From positions 1 through 64,000 of the forward strand of contig NZ_QPLJ01000007.1 in the NCBI RefSeq assembly GCF_003340555.1: a DNA stretch of 64,000 bases. Reading direction: 5' to 3'. The notes beneath the pieces are model-generated. The model did not search any database. It was not told where the DNA came from and saw nothing but the letters and a program-made list of their open reading frames with translations. This stretch comes from Jannaschia formosa (lineage in GTDB: Bacteria; Pseudomonadota; Alphaproteobacteria; Rhodobacterales; Rhodobacteraceae). Every line of letters starts with the position of its first letter. Within the stretch, counting starts at the first letter, position 1. Both the position numbers and the translations under genes were made by a program. This document shows, in pieces, positions 53,364 through 60,929 of this stretch.

Positions 53364-53394
53364 CGGGGCCGATCTCGACCCGAGGTCGGCCCCG
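53364..53394 (+). other. Hairpin between dctP and dctQ
   Basis: CGGGGCCGA (53364-53372) pairs with TCGGCCCCG (53386-53394), with an inner CTCG/CGAG stem. It is not followed by a T-tract. Its position mirrors the hairpins after two other binding-protein genes in the window. Confidence 0.6.
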
Positions 53395-53497
53395 ATTGCG
53401 TTCGGGGGGATTTGAGTATTTGTGAACCCGCGACGGTGGGCGCCCGCCGGCCCGGAGGGGACGGCGCGCGACGGTCGGGGCAGAAGGGGGCAAGGCC

Positions 53498-54073
53498 ATG
53501 CTGGGACGGATCGTCGAGGCGCTGGCACGGCTGATGGCCGTGCTGGGCGGGCTGGTCCTGACCGGGCTGATCCTGATGACCTGCCTGTCGATCCTGGGCC
53601 GCACGGCGAGCGGGATCCTCAACTCGGACATGGTCCCGGAGGCGCTCGGCGCGGCCCTTCTGGGCCTCGGCATCGGGCCGATCCGGGGCGATTTCGAGCT
53701 GGTCGAGGCGGGCATGGCCTTCGTCATCTTCGCCTTCCTTCCGATCACGCAGCTGCATGGCGGCCACGCCTCGGTCGACATCTTCACCGACGCGCTCGGG
53801 CCCCGCGCCAACCGGGTGCTGACCCTGCTCTGGGCGTTGCTCTTCGCCGTGGTCATGGTGCTGATCGCCGTGCAGCTCTGGGCGGGGACGCAGGACAAGA
53901 TGCGCAACGGCGAGACGTCGTTCCTGATCCAGTTCCCGATCTGGTGGGCCTATGCCGCCTCGCTGGTGGGGGCGGTGGTGGCGGCGCTGACCTCGGTCTA
54001 CATCGCTCTGGTGCGCCTGGCGGAGCTGGTCACCGGCGACGTGATCCTGACCGGCGAGGGGGCGGAGCAGTGA
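53498..54073 (+). CDS. TRAP transporter small permease (DctQ family)
   Basis: The 191-residue protein has four hydrophobic segments (LMAVLGGLVLTGLILMTCLS, GMAFVIFAFLPITQLHGGHA, LTLLWALLFAVVMVLIAVQL, WWAYAASLVGAVVAALTSVY), a typical DctQ layout. QLHGGHASVDIF matches the conserved loop after helix two. It overlaps dctM by four bases (GTGA). Confidence 0.92.
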   Translation: MLGRIVEALARLMAVLGGLVLTGLILMTCLSILGRTASGILNSDMVPEALGAALLGLGIGPIRGDFELVEAGMAFVIFAFLPITQLHGGHASVDIFTDALGPRANRVLTLLWALLFAVVMVLIAVQLWAGTQDKMRNGETSFLIQFPIWWAYAASLVGAVVAALTSVYIALVRLAELVTGDVILTGEGAEQ

Positions 54074-55557
54074 GCGATCTCGCCATCGGGCTTCTGTCCT
54101 TCCCGGCCCTCCTGGTCCTGATCTTCCTGCGCGTGCCCATCGGACTCGCCATGTTCACGGCGGGGTTCGTCGGGCTCTGGATCGTGACCGACGGGACGCT
54201 GGTGGGCCTGAGCCGGCTGAAGAACGAGACCTATTCGACCTTTTCCAGCTACTCGCTGTCGATCGTGCCGATGTTCCTGCTGATGGGCCATTTCGCGACG
54301 CTAGGCGGGATGAGCCAGGCGCTGTTCCGGGCGGCCGAGGGCTTCCTCGGACACAGGAAGGGCGGCGTCGCGATGGCGGCGATCGGGGCCTGCGCAGGCT
54401 TCGGGGCGATCTGCGGATCGTCGCTGGCCACCGCGGCCACGATGGGGCGCGTCGCCCTGCCGGAGATGCGCCGCTACGGCTATGATGGCGGCTTCTCGAC
54501 GGCGACGCTGGCCGCCGGGGGGACGCTTGGCATCCTGATCCCGCCCTCGGTCGTGCTGGTGATCTACGCGATCCTGACCGAGCAGAACATCGCCAAGCTG
54601 TTCCTCGCCGCCTTCATCCCGGGGATCCTGGCGGCGCTGGGCTACATCCTCGCGGTGCGCATCTATGTCTGGCGCAACCCCGGGCTCGCCGGCACGCGCG
54701 ACCCGATCCCGATGGGGCAGCGGCTCCGGCAACTGGGGGCGGTCTGGCCGGTGCTGGTCGTGTTCCTGGCCGTCGTCGGCGGCATCTACGGCGGCATCTT
54801 CACCCCGACCGAGGCCGCGGCGGTCGGCGCGCTGGGCACCGGGCTGATCGCGCTGGTCAATGGCGGGCTGACCGGCAGGACCCTGATCGAGAGCTTCATG
54901 GTCACGGCGAAGTCCACGGCCATGATCTTCTTCATCGTGCTGGGCGCGGCCTTCTACAACGGCTTCCTCGCCCTGACCCAGGTCCCGCAGGAGATGGCGG
55001 ACTGGGTCGTCACCCAGGGCTTCGCGCCGCTCACGGTGCTGATCGTGATCCTGGTCTTCTACCTGATCTTCGGCTGCCTGATGGATTCTCTGTCGATGAT
55101 CCTGCTGACGATCCCGATCTTCTTCCCGGTAATCTCGGTCCTCGATTTCGGTCTGGTCGACCTGATCGCGATGCAGCACGAGGCGGCGCTTGCGGCGCTG
55201 GCCTCGGGGGCCGAGATCGCCGGAGAGGTCCGGGCCGAGGTCGAGGCGCTGATCGCCGCGGGCGCCGAGATCCCGCGCGAGCTGCAGCAGGCGATCGACA
55301 TCCGCGTGACGCAGGGCATGGCCGACCGGATCGCGACGGAACAGACCGCGATCTGGTTCGGCATCCTCGTGCTGATCGTGGTCGAGGTTGGGCTGATCAC
55401 GCCGCCGGTGGGCATGAACCTGTTCGTGCTGAACTCGATGGACCGCGCGACGCCGATCGTGCGGACCTATCGCGCGGTGGTCTATTTCGTGGGGACGGAT
55501 ATCGTGCGCGTGGCGATCCTAGTGGCCTTCCCGGCGATCACGCTGTTCCTGATCTGA
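54070..55557 (+). CDS. TRAP transporter large permease (DctM family) with an unusual insertion
   Basis: The 495-residue protein begins at GTG 54070, overlapping the dctQ stop. It has DctM segments FGAICGSSLATAATMGRVAL, GTLGILIPPSVVLVIYA and LITPPVGMNLFVLNSM. Between LDFGLVDLIA and WFGILVLIV, where DctM proteins normally have only a few residues, there are about 60 extra residues. These are mostly helical and charged (RAEVEALIAAGAEIPRELQQ), perhaps a soluble helical hairpin. It ends just before two hairpins. Confidence 0.9.
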   Translation: MSDLAIGLLSFPALLVLIFLRVPIGLAMFTAGFVGLWIVTDGTLVGLSRLKNETYSTFSSYSLSIVPMFLLMGHFATLGGMSQALFRAAEGFLGHRKGGVAMAAIGACAGFGAICGSSLATAATMGRVALPEMRRYGYDGGFSTATLAAGGTLGILIPPSVVLVIYAILTEQNIAKLFLAAFIPGILAALGYILAVRIYVWRNPGLAGTRDPIPMGQRLRQLGAVWPVLVVFLAVVGGIYGGIFTPTEAAAVGALGTGLIALVNGGLTGRTLIESFMVTAKSTAMIFFIVLGAAFYNGFLALTQVPQEMADWVVTQGFAPLTVLIVILVFYLIFGCLMDSLSMILLTIPIFFPVISVLDFGLVDLIAMQHEAALAALASGAEIAGEVRAEVEALIAAGAEIPRELQQAIDIRVTQGMADRIATEQTAIWFGILVLIVVEVGLITPPVGMNLFVLNSMDRATPIVRTYRAVVYFVGTDIVRVAILVAFPAITLFLI

Positions 55558-55564
55558 GGGGGGA

Positions 55565-55612
55565 GGGGGCTCTGCCCCCGTCGCGCTGCGCGCGACTCCC
55601 CCGGAGTATTTT
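55565..55612 (+). repeat. Intergenic repeat and hairpins after the TRAP operon
   Basis: GGGGGC-TCT-GCCCCC (55565-55579) and GTCGCGC-TGC-GCGCGAC (55580-55596) are followed by CCCCCGGAGTATTTT (55598-55612). The last bases match in inverted orientation the elements at 32422 and 40064. The T run supports termination after dctM. Confidence 0.6.
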
Positions 55613-55634
55613 CGGCCACAGGAAGGAGGGGACG

Positions 55635-56603
55635 ATGTTCTCGTTGGATGAACTGGAAGCGGCGGCCGAACCGGTGCACCGTCAGGTGCCCGCCTCGCCG
55701 CAGCTGCGCTGGCCGCTGCTGGACGAGGCGACCGGCGCGCGGGTGATCGTCAAGCACGAGAACCACAACCCGACCGGCGCTTTCAAGGTGCGCGGCGGCG
55801 TGACCTTCGTCGAGTGGCTGCGGCGGACGCATCCGGACTCGCCCGGGATCGTCACTGCCACGCGGGGCAATCACGGACAGAGCCAGGCGCGCGCCGCCGT
55901 GGCGGCCGGGCTGCGGGCCGTGGTCTACGTGCCCGAGGGGAACTCGCCCGAGAAGAACGCGGCGATGCGGGCCTGGGGCGCGGATCTGCGGGTGCACGGC
56001 ACCGACTTCGACACCGCGCGGGAAGAGGCGTTCCGTGTCGCCGAGGCCGAGGGCCTGACCATAGTGCCGCCCTTCCACCGGGAACTGGTGCGCGGCGTCG
56101 CCACCTATGCCTGGGAGCTTCTGTCGGCGGAGCCGGGGATCGAGACGCTTTACGTGCCGATCGGCTGCGGCTCGGGCATCTGCGGCTGCATCGCGGCGCG
56201 AGACGCGCTGGGCCACCGGGCCGAGATCGTCGGCGTCGTCTCCGAGAACGCGGCCTGCGCGCAGCTCTCGGTGGCGGCGGGGCGGCCGGTCGAGACGAAC
56301 TCCGCCGCGACCTTCGCCGACGGGATGGCGGTGCGGGTGCCCGTGCCCGAGGCGCTGGCGATCTACGGGCGGGGGGCCGCGCGGATCGTCGACGTGTCGG
56401 ACGGGCTGATCGCCGAGGCGGTCCGGCTCTACTGGACCGCGACCCACAACGCCGCCGAAGGGGCGGGGGCCGCACCGCTGGCCGCGCTGCTGAAGGAGCG
56501 GGAGGCGATGGCGGGGCGGGAGGTCGCCGTGATTCTCTGCGGCGGAAACATCGACGCCGACAGGATGGCGACGGTCCTGACCGGGGGCACCCCCGCGCCC
56601 TGA
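55635..56603 (+). CDS. PLP-dependent serine/threonine dehydratase-like enzyme
   Basis: The 322-residue protein has the fold-type II PLP motif NPTGAFKVRGG (Lys51 the Schiff-base lysine) and the phosphate-binding glycine loop PIGCGSGICG (about residue 178). TATRGNHGQSQARAA matches serine/threonine dehydratases and racemases. It probably deaminates a hydroxy-amino acid to a keto acid. AGGAAGGAGG precedes ATG 55635. It follows the TRAP permease by 77 bases, so uptake and deamination may be linked. Diaminopropionate or hydroxyaspartate activities are also possible. Confidence 0.87.
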   Translation: MFSLDELEAAAEPVHRQVPASPQLRWPLLDEATGARVIVKHENHNPTGAFKVRGGVTFVEWLRRTHPDSPGIVTATRGNHGQSQARAAVAAGLRAVVYVPEGNSPEKNAAMRAWGADLRVHGTDFDTAREEAFRVAEAEGLTIVPPFHRELVRGVATYAWELLSAEPGIETLYVPIGCGSGICGCIAARDALGHRAEIVGVVSENAACAQLSVAAGRPVETNSAATFADGMAVRVPVPEALAIYGRGAARIVDVSDGLIAEAVRLYWTATHNAAEGAGAAPLAALLKEREAMAGREVAVILCGGNIDADRMATVLTGGTPAP

Positions 56604-56761
56604 TCCGGCGCGCTTTCGCCGAAGGCGCGCGACGATCCGCCGGACCCCCCGTCGCAGTCGGCATTTCGCCATCATCGCCACGACCGGCGCCACGAGTTTC
56701 CGCCGCCGCTCCGCACTCTCGCCCCGTTCGGGGGGTCATCTGGCACGGAGAGTCGCGAGGT

Positions 56762-57397
56762 ATGCCGATGCCGATCACGAGAAAGCACCTGCCGCTGTTC
56801 GGACTGGGCCTGATCGCGGCCTGGACGACCCTGGCCGCCGGGGTCGAGGCCGACGACCTGGAGGTCGACCGCGGCTTCCTGCCGCCGGGCACCCGCGGCC
56901 TTCTGAGCGAGTACAGCATGGGCGCGCTGCTGGGCGCGATGCTGACGCTGATTGCGGTCACGCTGATCGTGGTCCGGCTGTCGCGCGGCCAGCGGCGCGA
57001 GCTGCGGCGCGAGGTGCTGGGCCTGTCCGAGGGCCCGCGCTTCGCGGTGGTCGACGCCATGGTCCATTGCGTCTGGCGCGGCGGCGAGATCAACGAGGAC
57101 CGCCTGGCCCGCGCGCTGCAGATCGCGCGCGAGGCGATCGGCATGGACTTTTCGGAGGCGCATCTGCGCGAGGCGGCGCTGCGGGCGGACCGCCTGATCG
57201 GGCCGGGCACCTTCTGGCACATGCGCGACGGCATGACCCGCGGCGAGCGGATGGTGGTGTTCAACGCCGCGCTCTCGGTCCTGCTGGAGGACGGGCCGCT
57301 GACGCCGGGCGACCGCGCGATGCTCAAGTCGCTGTCGCGCGGGCTGCGGCTGCGCCGCGACGACCTGCGCGATCTCGGGCGTCTGATCCCGCAATGA
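56762..57397 (+). CDS. Membrane-anchored TerB-like protein, first of two paralogs
   Basis: The 211-residue protein has two N-terminal hydrophobic segments (HLPLFGLGLIAAWTTLAAG and YSMGALLGAMLTLIAVTLIV). A helical C-terminal domain like TerB follows (VLGLSEGPRFAVVDAMVH, then VLLEDGPLTPGDRAMLKSL). TerB-like domains are linked to tellurite resistance and stress; a metal-binding role is not shown here. The start at ATG 56762 has GAGG upstream. The next gene overlaps its stop and encodes a similar protein. Confidence 0.7.
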   Translation: MPMPITRKHLPLFGLGLIAAWTTLAAGVEADDLEVDRGFLPPGTRGLLSEYSMGALLGAMLTLIAVTLIVVRLSRGQRRELRREVLGLSEGPRFAVVDAMVHCVWRGGEINEDRLARALQIAREAIGMDFSEAHLREAALRADRLIGPGTFWHMRDGMTRGERMVVFNAALSVLLEDGPLTPGDRAMLKSLSRGLRLRRDDLRDLGRLIPQ

Positions 57398-58242
57398 CCT
57401 GGTCGAGCCCCTTCGCCGCGGTCGTCGCGGCGCTGCTCCTTCTCCTGCTGCCGCTCTCGCCGGCGCAGCTGCTTCTGTCTGACGGGATGACGACCGAGCT
57501 GCGCCGCGTCGCCACGCTGGACGGAACGCCCGACCTTGCGCTCTGCCGTCGGGTCGAGACGCGCAGCGTCGGCATGGTGCCCTACTGGGTCTCGTCCGGC
57601 GGCTACGTCCTGTCGGAGGCGGAGTGCGACCTGCAGAGGCACTGGGCGCCGCCGGCCCCGATCCCGGTGCTGAAGGCCGAGGGACAGCTGTCGCAGGCCG
57701 TGCCCGACGTTCCGCGCTTCTCGATCTGGGAGCGGATCCGGGGCCATCTGGGCCTGCTGATCCTGGCGGCGTTCGGCCTGGTCTCGGCCGGGATGTCGCT
57801 GGCGCGGTGGCGGATGCGGCTGGTCAGGATGGAGATCCTGGGCCTGCAGGACGGCCCGGTCTTCCGCCTGCTCGACGCGATGTGCCACGCCGCCGCCCTG
57901 GCCTCGCCGCCGGACCCGGACGTGGTCCTGCATATCCGCGACCTCGCACGGGAGCTGACGGGCCTGGACTACACCGGCGCCCATATCGAGGCCGCGATCG
58001 AGCGGACGGAGCCCCTGCGCAAGCCGGGTGACTTCCACCGCTTCGGCGTGTCGCTGAAGCCGCGGCAGAAGGCGATGCTGCTGGAAGGCGTGCTGAGCGT
58101 GGTGATGGTCGACGGGCGGCTGCGCGAGGCCGAGGCGCGGTTCTGCGCCGACATGGTGCGCGGGCTGGGGCTGGCGCGGTCGGAGGCCTGGGCGGCGCGA
58201 TCCCGCGTGCTCAGGCGGCGAGCAGGCGCAGTCCCTGCGTGA
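57394..58242 (+). CDS. Membrane-anchored TerB-like protein, second paralog
   Basis: The 282-residue protein has a signal-anchor (PFAAVVAALLLLLLPLSPAQ), a periplasmic stretch with two Cys (LALCRRVE, SEAECDL) and a second helix (HLGLLILAAFGLVSAGMSL). A TerB-like domain follows (ILGLQDGPVFRLLDAMCH, MLLEGVLSVVMVDGRLREAE). It overlaps the preceding stop (ATGA) and its 3' end overlaps the convergent GntR gene by 32 bases. The two are duplicates that diverged mostly in the N-terminal half. Confidence 0.7.
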   Translation: MTWSSPFAAVVAALLLLLLPLSPAQLLLSDGMTTELRRVATLDGTPDLALCRRVETRSVGMVPYWVSSGGYVLSEAECDLQRHWAPPAPIPVLKAEGQLSQAVPDVPRFSIWERIRGHLGLLILAAFGLVSAGMSLARWRMRLVRMEILGLQDGPVFRLLDAMCHAAALASPPDPDVVLHIRDLARELTGLDYTGAHIEAAIERTEPLRKPGDFHRFGVSLKPRQKAMLLEGVLSVVMVDGRLREAEARFCADMVRGLGLARSEAWAARSRVLRRRAGAVPA

Positions 58243-58903
58243 CGTCGGCGCGCACGGCAAGTCGCAGCCCGGGCTCGTCCCCCGCGCGCAGCGCGGCGAC
58301 GATCAGGCGATGGTTGCGCGGCAGGTCGGTGCGATTGAGCCGGCCGTAGAGGCTGCGCATCGTGGGGCCGAGCTGCAGCCAGACAGTCTCGGCCATGGCC
58401 AGCATCGCGGGTGCCTGCGCACGCAGGTAGAGCGTCCGGTGGAATTCGAGGTTGGTGCGGATGTAGCCCGAGGCGTCGTGCTTGGCGATCTGCTCGGCGA
58501 TGGCGGTATTGATCTTCTCCATCCGGTCGATCAGCGCGAAATGCGCGCGCGGAAGGGCGCGGACCGCCAGCTCCGGCTCGAGCAGGGAGCGGAGCGCGGC
58601 GAGCTCCTCGATGCGGTCGTTCGACAGCGCCGGCGTGGTGATTCGCCCCGAGGCGGAGAGCGACAGCGCCCCCTCGGCCACCAGCCGGCGCAGCGCCTCG
58701 CGCACCGGGGTGACCGAGACGCCGTAGTCGCGGCCGATGCCGCGCAGCGTGAGCGACGCCCCGGGCTCCAGCTCTCCGTGCATGATGCGGGCGCGGAGCG
58801 ACCGGTAGAGCCGGTCATGCGCGGCGCCCGCGCCCTCGGGAAGGGGGTTGAGAAGCATGGCGCCCAGTGTCGCCTTTGCCGAGGCCGGGTCAACAGGTGG
58901 CAT
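58211..58903 (-). CDS. GntR-family transcriptional regulator (FCD domain)
   Basis: The 230-residue protein has a GntR winged helix (LTLRGIGRDYGVSVTPVREA, then LRRLVAEGALSLSASGRITT) and an FCD effector domain (LRSLLEPELAVRALPRA, with the metal-binding FHRTLY segment). The ATG at 58903 overlaps the stop of the upstream metalloprotease-like gene. Effectors of this family are often organic acids. Its 3' end overlaps the convergent TerB-like gene, so transcription from one may affect the other. Confidence 0.88.
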   Translation of the reverse strand: MPPVDPASAKATLGAMLLNPLPEGAGAAHDRLYRSLRARIMHGELEPGASLTLRGIGRDYGVSVTPVREALRRLVAEGALSLSASGRITTPALSNDRIEELAALRSLLEPELAVRALPRAHFALIDRMEKINTAIAEQIAKHDASGYIRTNLEFHRTLYLRAQAPAMLAMAETVWLQLGPTMRSLYGRLNRTDLPRNHRLIVAALRAGDEPGLRLAVRADVTQGLRLLAA

Positions 58904-59613
58904 CACTCCGCCGGTTCTGGAACCGCGTCGAAGCGGATCGCATGGAGCCCCGCGCCCTCCCTGCGCAGCCAGTCGCGGCGGGGCTTCCAGTCCGGGCAGA
59001 TCGCGCCGACCTGTGCCCAGAAGCGCGGGGAGTGGTCCATGTGCACCAGATGCGCGACCTCATGCGCGGCGACGTAGTCCAGCACCTCGGCCGGCGCCAT
59101 CACCAGCCGCCAGGAGAACATGAGGTCCCCCCGCGACGTGCAGGAGCCCCAGCGCGAGCGCGTATCCCGCAGCGTGATCCGGCCCGCGCTTCGCCCGATG
59201 GCGGCGGCGTGGCGGTCCACGGCCTCCGTCAGGTGCGAGCGCGCCATCTCGCGCAGCAGCGCCTGGACGCGGGTGCCGGCCTGCGGGTCTTCGGGGACGG
59301 CGATCTCGGTCCCCGTCCAGCGCGCGGCGCGGCCCTGGCCCGCGACCACCGGCACCTCCCTGCCCAGAAGCGGCACGACCCCGCCGATGGCGACGCGGCG
59401 CGGCGTCGGGGCGGCGGCGACCTGCCGCGCGATCCAGCCCGCCTGCGCGGCGACGAAGGCGCGGCCCTCGGCCAGCGGCGTCCTCGCCGGCAGCGTCAGC
59501 GTGACGGCTCCGTCGGTCCGGCCGACCCGGAGCGACAGCCGCCGGGCCCGGCCCGACCGGCGGATGGCGACGGTCACGCCCGGCAGGCCGGGCAGCGCGA
59601 TCGTGTCGGGCAT
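58903..59613 (-). CDS. YgjP/DUF45-type metal-dependent hydrolase (SprT-like)
   Basis: The 236-residue protein has the zinc-protease-like motif HEVAHLVHMDHSPRFWAQ near its C-terminus, with the SRWGSCTSRGDLMFSW block that defines YgjP/DUF45 proteins. The substrate is unknown; relatives bind or cut proteins. The start at ATG 59613 follows AGGAAAGG. It is divergent from the FYDLN gene and overlaps the GntR start by one base. Confidence 0.88.
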   Translation of the reverse strand: MPDTIALPGLPGVTVAIRRSGRARRLSLRVGRTDGAVTLTLPARTPLAEGRAFVAAQAGWIARQVAAAPTPRRVAIGGVVPLLGREVPVVAGQGRAARWTGTEIAVPEDPQAGTRVQALLREMARSHLTEAVDRHAAAIGRSAGRITLRDTRSRWGSCTSRGDLMFSWRLVMAPAEVLDYVAAHEVAHLVHMDHSPRFWAQVGAICPDWKPRRDWLRREGAGLHAIRFDAVPEPAE

Positions 59614-59712
59614 CGGACGCCTTTCCTCGGGGTTGCCAGGACGGGGGGGCTGTGGCATGGCATCCTATTCCCCGACCGGCGGATGGTGCCGGTATGCTGT
59701 GAAGGATGCGAC

Positions 59713-60051
59713 ATGCCCAAGGATGAATGGGGCGTCAAGCGGGTCTGCCCGACGACCGGCAAGCGCTTCTACGACCTGAACAAGGACCCGATCGTCAGCC
59801 CCTACACGGGCGAGGTCGTCACCGTCGACACCGGCGCCAGGACCCGGATCCTGACGGCCGACAAGGACGACATCGACGCCAAGAAGAAGGGTGTCGAAGA
59901 CGACGATCTGCTGCTCGACGATGACGACGTCGATATCGAGGACGACGACGACGCCGCCGAGACGGGCGACGACGTGCTCGATGACGAGGACGACGAGACG
60001 GTCTCGTTGGACGATCTCGCCGATGTCGACGCCGACAAGGACGACGACTGA
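59713..60051 (+). CDS. FYDLN-acid domain protein (TIGR02300 type)
   Basis: The 112-residue protein has the N-terminal VCPTTGKRFYDLNKDP motif, a CxxxGxxFYDLN pattern, and an extremely acidic C-terminal half rich in Asp (DDDLLLDDDDVDIEDDDDAA). This family is typical of alphaproteobacteria and its role is not established; the shape suggests a zinc ribbon with a disordered acidic tail. The ATG at 59713 follows GAAGGA. It is separated from tRNA-Ala by about 180 bases. Confidence 0.92.
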   Translation: MPKDEWGVKRVCPTTGKRFYDLNKDPIVSPYTGEVVTVDTGARTRILTADKDDIDAKKKGVEDDDLLLDDDDVDIEDDDDAAETGDDVLDDEDDETVSLDDLADVDADKDDD

Positions 60052-60233
60052 GATCGCGGCCGATGCGCCGGACGACGATATCGACCCGCAGGGGCCCTGC
60101 CGCGCTACGCGCGTGCGGGGGCTTTTCGGGACCTCTCGGCTGGGCGATTTCGTCCGACGTTTGAATGGCTGGCGCGGGCGGGTTTTTCCGCTTGCGCCGC
60201 CCCCGCCGCGCCTTTAGGACGCGGCGCACGGAT

Positions 60234-60309
<76 letters not shown>

Positions 60310-60608
60310 TATCCTCCTTATGATTCAAGATCAGTCATTCGTCGGCCTCGTTTTGACAGGCTGGCCAGGGCATTTGGCCGACTCCTTCGTCTGCTCGTGA
60401 GGCGCTACAAGCGGGACCACGGCGGCGCCTGTCGCTTGGAGGCCATCAGGGGCCTGTGTGACGGCCTTTCGGCTCCCGGAGGCCGGGCAGGGGGCAGTTG
60501 GCAGGGACGCGTGGAATGACTTCGCGAGAATCGGCATCGTCGGCAAAGGAGCCCTCGAAAGGCCGCTGACCGCTGCGTCCGTGAAAGGCAGCTCGCCCTC
60601 TCTCTCGA
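60310..60608. other. Intergenic region after tRNA-Ala
   Basis: About 300 bases without a convincing gene. The first 40 bases are AT-rich (TATCCTCCTTATGATTCAAG) and may end tRNA transcription. An open minus-strand frame of 95 codons crosses most of it but has no family, poor start context and no coding periodicity that stands out. No integrase remnant was seen. Confidence 0.5.
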
Positions 60609-60929
60609 TCAAAGGCAAAGGGGCATCAGCATGACGGGCAGCAGCGTCCAGACGCTGGCGATCAGCGCGGCGATCCCCAGCACGAGGCTGATCCGGCGCA
60701 GGGCGGGCACGCCGGAGCCGAAGCGCTGTCCTTGCAGCGCGACGAGAAGGCCTGCCTGGAGCGAGACGGCCAGCACCATCGCGGCGACCAGCGCCGCGCG
60801 GCCAGCGCCGGAATCCAGCTCCAGTCCCGTCCAGGCGTCGGAGCAGACGAGCCCCTCCAGCCCGTAGACCGCGCTGAACGACGCGAGCCAGAGCGAGAGG
60901 GGCGCCGCAATCCGCAGAAGCTCGGTCAT
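60609..60929 (-). CDS. Small membrane protein of the oxidase operon
   Basis: The 106-residue protein has three hydrophobic segments (IAAPLSLWLASFSAVYGLEG, AALVAAMVLAVSLQAGLLVA, ISLVLGIAALIASVWTLLPV). It overlaps the oxidase subunit I stop by four bases (ATGA). It may be an accessory or subunit-IV-like protein of the terminal oxidase, inferred only from its position and membrane nature. Confidence 0.7.
   Translation of the reverse strand: MTELLRIAAPLSLWLASFSAVYGLEGLVCSDAWTGLELDSGAGRAALVAAMVLAVSLQAGLLVALQGQRFGSGVPALRRISLVLGIAALIASVWTLLPVMLMPLCL

Noticed and set aside
60331-60618. 95-codon minus-strand frame after tRNA-Ala as a possible integrase remnant
   Set aside because: No integrase motif, no strong start and no family similarity recognised; kept only as unassigned intergenic DNA.
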